Part shown: positions 54,901 through 60,900 of the stretch, in pieces | Layout of the letters: every line of letters begins with the position of its first letter | Position numbering within the stretch: the stretch's first letter is position 1 | From: Sipunculus nudus | Lineage: Eukaryota; Annelida; Sipuncula; Golfingiida; Sipunculidae | NCBI GenBank assembly: GCA_026874595.1 | Contig: CM049306.1 | Coordinates: forward strand, 96,961,642 to 97,025,641 | Length of the DNA stretch: 64,000 nt | Reading direction: 5' to 3' | Program-made: the position numbers and the translations under genes | Notes under the pieces: generated by a model | Seen by the model: only the letters and a program-made list of their open reading frames with translations | Told to the model about the DNA's origin: nothing | Databases searched by the model: none

Positions 54901-57900
54901 ATTGCCGCAAAACTTAAGAATGTTTACAGTGGCTTGATGATGATCGCTCCCGGAACAGTCCTATCATAAAGAGGGTAAAAGATTTTTAAGCCATTAATAA
55001 GACATCCGGAAAATTAGGCGCAGTACTTGGGAAAGAATTATCTAGTAAATAGTTTGCCTACGCATAACGTTATGAATGTGCCGCATATTTCCTGACATTT
55101 AATCTCATGACCCAGACTATACGTCTTTTTCTGCTGCCAAATTGGATTTTGGTCAGTAATTGTGACATGCGGCACAAAACAAACAGGAAATAAGGTGTGC
55201 ATAAACTTAATTTGATATGCTGTTGTGCAATAAAAATGTTCATAAACTTTCTGGATCCTTTTTATTGACGATTTATTTAATATAATTTGAGTTATAATGC
55301 TTTTTCTATGACTCAAAAGGACATTGATGCTGAAGCCCGCATAATATCACATACCCGTTATTATCATAATTCAAGCATGCACTACCGACATGACAATAAG
55401 TGGGCTTGACTGTACATGTGTAAAATAACATGTATTTGAACAATGCAAGTACTAAACATTTTGTACAAGAACCAATTACACTACCATCACTGCTGAAATA
55501 CTGGCATGGGTGCATAAAAATTATTGTAGGTGGCAACACCAATCTTGTATAAAACAAAGCTATATGAGATGTTGTTACAAGGACAAATTTTTACGGGGAA
55601 AATACTGGGCCGATCCAGGATTCGAACCCATGTGGGTGGTGCACAATTCTGGCGTTCCAACCGCTTTGCTAGAAGACTTTTATCAAAATGTTAAGAATAA
55701 TAAAAGATGTAGTCCTTTCATTTTTAAAAGTGCAATAATTCTGCCAACAATCATTTAAGTGCTGGTACAGAGCGCTTCCTAAGAATCAAATTTAGTGCAA
55801 AGTTACAGAAGTTGAAACAACAGTTTTACAGAAGAAGACTATTGTAGCCCTCAGTTTGAAATAGGCTCACTATTGGCAACAATACCTTTTCAGCTTTCTA
55901 TGACTCTACAGAATAATCAATGAACCCTATCTATTCTTATACAATTGACAGGAACCTACCTAATTCTTGTGAAAAAAACACTCAGCTTGAGAATTTTATC
56001 ATAAAACATTTTTAAGCTGAAGGAGGCTAAAATTACAAGGTTTTCGACCGTAAAAAGCAGGTCAAGGTAGGTGCTGCCACAAAAACCTCAATTTCAAATA
56101 TAAGTCATGTGACAATTTGCATAAAACTTGGTGATGCTAGCTCCTGTTGTTTCTGAGACTGTTATTTCAGTATGCTAACTTGGCCAAATGACTAAGTTCA
56201 CTTTTCTGTAACTCGGCCAAAATTCATCAAACCCAACCCATTTGAACAAACTTGAGAGAGCTCATCTCTGGGATCATTTCTGTGTGATATTGAACAGTTT
56301 GGCTGTAAGATTTTGGAGAAGAAGATTTTCAAAGGTTTTTTAGCTTAACCCCGTAAAATATAAGATAATGCAGGTGGCGCCACAAAAAGCTTGATTCCAC
56401 ACCATTTCACATGTGACTGTTTTTTGCATAAAATTTGGGGATGCTAGCTTCTGCTGTTCCTGAGAAATTATGGGTTAATAAACTGATGATATATCAGCAC
56501 TGAAGAAATGAAGTTCCTGTGTTGAAAACAAGGCCAAAATTGTAAAATAAAAATTCTTAAAAAATCAGAAATAGTAGGTGGCACCCCATAACTTGTGCAG
56601 CAGTTACAGACCATCAGTGCCAATAATCATAGCATGTTTTATAACAATCGACCCAATGGTTCCTGAGAAATAAGCTTCTATGTTTTTTTCTTTAATTTGC
56701 TTTAAAATGTTGAAAAATAAGTCAAGGTCACCCATCTTCAAACTTGAATGAGATTTTGTTAATATACATCTGCACAGAAGAAATTCCTATGGTGAATCCT
56801 ATTCGAGATAGGTCAATGTAAACACACACTGGACGGACAGACTAAGGTGTAAAATAAAAAAAAATCCAGGTGGCACCACCAGTCAGCAGGATCTGATGAA
56901 ACTTTCCATGATCAATAAGCATGCAAAGGATCATGGCAATCAATGATTAAGTTATTCAGATACTTGAGCTTTTGTATCAAATTTTAATTTTTCTTGGGGG
57001 TACTTTTGAGTCCCATAGCTCAAAGGATATGGGTAATAGAGACCTAATTTTAGGTTTCCAAGGAGTCATTACCTCCCTGGATATCAAGTTACAAGATTCT
57101 AGGTCCAGCGGTTACGATTTGTGCCTGGTTAATGGACAGACGGACTGACAGAAAGGTATGTACGTTCAGACAACGGACAAAGAGTGATCGCTATAGCTCA
57201 GATGACTTTCAGTCAGCTGAGCTAAAAATACTTGACTTGCTTGGTCTTCAAAAAATATATATAAGGCCAAAAAAAATTAAAGGTATGGTTCTCAGGCACC
57301 GCCCGCGTCAATTTTTACCCCCCGCATCAACAATTTTTATTTTGATTTTTATCTTTCAAGAAGATAAATATTACAATTTATGTAATGCTTTTCCCTGTTT
57401 AGCAAAAAAAAAAATTGTTATTTTCATACTTTTCCCTGATCATATGACAATTTTATCGAGATACTCAAAAAAAGGTCAAAAATAAAATACCGCCCGCCCG
57501 CACTGATTTCTGAAAAAAAGTGCCTGAGAACCATACCTTATTTTTTTTTGGCCTAAGCTAGATTTTTTTTAAATTGCTTTCAATTTGCAGATTATAAAAG
57601 CTTAAAACCTTATCTGTCCATCATGTGAAAATTAAATCAAAAGTGCTTACAGGAAAATAAATGCCATGGTCAAATTTGAAGTTCAACTGCCAAAAAATCC
57701 AGAAAGCTATCCAAAATATATAAACATGCAAAATTTTCGGCTGATAAGTCAAACAACTACTGAGATATGAGTGATTTTAGCCCACAACAGACAAACAGAT
57801 GGACGCTGTGCCAAAATGATGGCAGGTGGCAACACCAATTTTGTGTATGTTTAAGAGCTATGTGAAATCTATACACATGCAAAATTTCAGGGGGATATGT

Positions 57901-60900
57901 CAAACCAGTCCCAAGATATAAGCCTGAATGTCTGCAGTGTGTACATAAATGTAGGTGGTGCCACCTGCCACAAAATCCAGAAAGCTATCCAAGATGTATA
58001 AACCTGCAAAATTTTAGGCAGATATGTCAAACCACTGCCGAGATATGAGTGATTTTATCCCCAGCAAACAAACAGATGGATACTGTGCAAAAATGATTGC
58101 AGGTGGCGCCACTAGTTTTGCGTATGATAAAGAGCTATGTGATATCTATAAACATGCAAAATTTTTGCCCAATCAGTCAAATGGTTCCTGAGATATGAGC
58201 TTGGATTGCAGTGTAAATTTGAATGTAGGTGGCACCACCTGACATAAAACAAGAAAGCTGTCAAGGATGTATAAACCTGCAAAATTTCAGGTGGATAAGT
58301 CAAACCACAGCCGAGATATGAGTGATTTTATCCCAAGGCAGATGAACAGATGGACCATATGCAAAAATGGTTGCAGGTAGCACCACCAGATTTGCGTGTG
58401 ATAAAGAGCTATTGGAGAGCTATACACATGCAAAATTTTGGCCCAACTGGTCAAACGGTTCCCGAGATATGAGTTTGGATGTCTGCAGCTTAAATGTGAA
58501 TGTCGGTGGCGCCACCTGTCATAAAATCAAAAAAAGCTGTCCAAAATCAAGAAAGCTATCCAAGATGTATAAACCTGCAAAATTTTAGGCAGATATGTCA
58601 AACCACTGCCTAGATATGAGTGATTTTATCCCACGGCAAACAAACAGACAAACGCTGTGCAAAAATGATTGCTGGTGGTGCCACCAGTTTTGTGTATGAT
58701 AAAGAGCTATTTGAGATCTATAAACATGCAAAATTTTTGCCCAATCGGTCGAATGGCTCCTGAGATATAAGCTAGGATGTCTGCAGCGTAAATTTGAATA
58801 AAGGTGGCGCCACCTGTTATAAAATAAAAAAAGCTGTCAAGGATGTATAAACCTGCAAAATATCAGGTGGATAAGTCTAACCAATGCAGAGATATGAGTG
58901 TTTTTATCCCAAGGCAGATGAACAGATGAACGATGTGCAAAAATAGTTATAGGTGGCGCCACCATTTTTAGTGTACGTTATAAAGCTTTCCAAGGGCTAC
59001 ATTTGTGTAAAATCTTTAGCCTTATCGGTCAAACAGTTCCTGAGATATGTGGGTTTATGTGTAGAAACAGATGCACAAATGGACGCTGGGCAGAGAGGAA
59101 AGGTCAGAGGTCAACCAAAATGAGGGCGCAGCAGTTCACATGTGACCAATCGTAATTCTGAATTTTAAAAATTCTGCCCAGTGGTTATGGAGTTCTCCGG
59201 AAACCTATGCGGCGATGGCGGCAGCGTCGGCGTCCGACTGAAAACATAGTATCCACAAAACTCTGTTTTGGCGGATACAATGATTGTAGCTGGCACCACC
59301 AGTCTTATATACAACAAAGAGATATATACATATGCCCAATGTCAGACTGATATGTCAAACCCCTCCTGTGAAACAAGCAGGGACATACACTGTGCAAAAA
59401 TTATTGTAGGTAGCTTCACCAGTCTTGTACACTATAAAGCTACCTGATATGTATAAACATGCCCAATTTTAGGCTGATGTATCAAATTCCCGGCGCATAC
59501 ATTGCAAAAGTCAATGTAGGTGGCACCACCTGTCTTGTAAATGAGAATATCATCAAAAACGCATAGACAGGTCAAAATATCAGTCCAATACATCAAACTT
59601 CCCCCTAGAGTTTGATGCACTGGGCTGACAAGGCTTAGGTGAGTAAGGCAGTTGCCCCCGAGTGACCTGTGACAAATTGCTGCCTCAAGCTACTGCACTG
59701 AGTGAACTCTTGACCTGCACCTGGCTAGACTGAGTGAACTTTTGACCTGTACCTGGCTGCGCTGATTGAACTCGATCTGTTGTATAATCTGACACAGTTG
59801 GCAGTCTGCCAAAGCTATTATAGATTCAGGCTGAACTTTGGTGCCAAATATGATGCAGTGAGCAGTCTGCCAAAGCTATAAATAGAATGCAGCTAATGCA
59901 CTGAGTGAACTCTTGACCTATATCTGGCTGCACTTCTTCCAATCCTGGCACTGTGCCAAAACTATTTATAGAGCTGACATCATCGTGGTTAATGGCCAAC
60001 AACAAGGCACTGGCAATCTGCCAATGGTAAACCAAGTGCTGCCATCTGAACACAAAAGTGGTCCCTACTTGAAATAACTTTATAATTTATTTTCCCAATA
60101 CAAAATGCTTTTCAGCTGACTTTTTATTAAAAAAAGAAATCAGGAATATATGTAAAATTATTACAGATGCATAATGAATGCAAAATTAAAATACAGATAT
60201 ATCTCATTGATGGCAAATTCTTGAATTAAGTTGAGTAGGGATACCCATTATTTATAATCCACGTACAGTTGTCTTTATATTGCCACAGAGAGCTAAATAT
60301 TCATGATATTAACATTATCTGATATGATGAGTAACTTAAACCATAAATCTAAATTTTTTAAAAGCTTTTATAAAAACTTTCTTGTCAATATTAACCAAAG
60401 ATAACCTGAAATCTAAATGTCTAGTGGCATGATGTAATAGATGCTGATAAACTGGTGCCAGGCTAGATGTAACAACATCACACAGCTTACATATATGGTA
60501 AAATGACTCAATTCAATCTCCATAATTCAGCAAAATATCATTCATGTGGAACCATTAATGACAATTATTATAAGAATTATGGTAGGGTTATTCTTGTAAA
60601 ATATTTAACAAACTGGCTTCAGTGGCATCAGTCGAAAAATGTTTCCCAGGTTTATAACTCATATAGGAAGATACAGCAAACTGGCTTAGTTCAGCTTCCC
60701 GTAACTCAGCCAAAAAGCACTAAACCAAAACCATTTGAACAAACTTGAATTATCAACATCTGAGGATAATTAACGTGTAAGATTTAAGAATTTGGCCCAG
60801 TGGTTTTTGAGAAGAAGATCTTTGTAGCCACTGAGCTAAAATGGGCTGTTATGGCATATGATTAAATTCAGCTTCCCATAACTTAGCCAAAAGTCACTGA

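Larger units (their letters stand above)
52717..55412. mobile_element. Tc1/mariner-like element, 2.7 kb, nested
   Basis: TIRs start CAGTCAAGCCCAC at both ends (25 of 29 bp alike), flanked by TA at 52715-52716 and 55413-55414. It contains family A copy 2 and a piggyBac-like MITE. About 1.1 kb remains of its own; no transposase was recognised. Confidence 0.85.
52625..56480 (+). mobile_element. family B element split by a transposon
   Basis: The 5' part is 52625-52716 (ACAGGCCTAATGCGAATCTG, CATTACTTTTCAAG) and it resumes at 55413 (ACAATGCAAGTACTAAACAT, CTGCTGAAATACTGGCATGG). Order and sequence match the uninterrupted copy at 19800-22096. Confidence 0.8.

Noticed and set aside
55600-55676. tRNA gene on the minus strand
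   Set aside because: A and B boxes are present but no acceptor or anticodon stem forms; it fits a SINE head.
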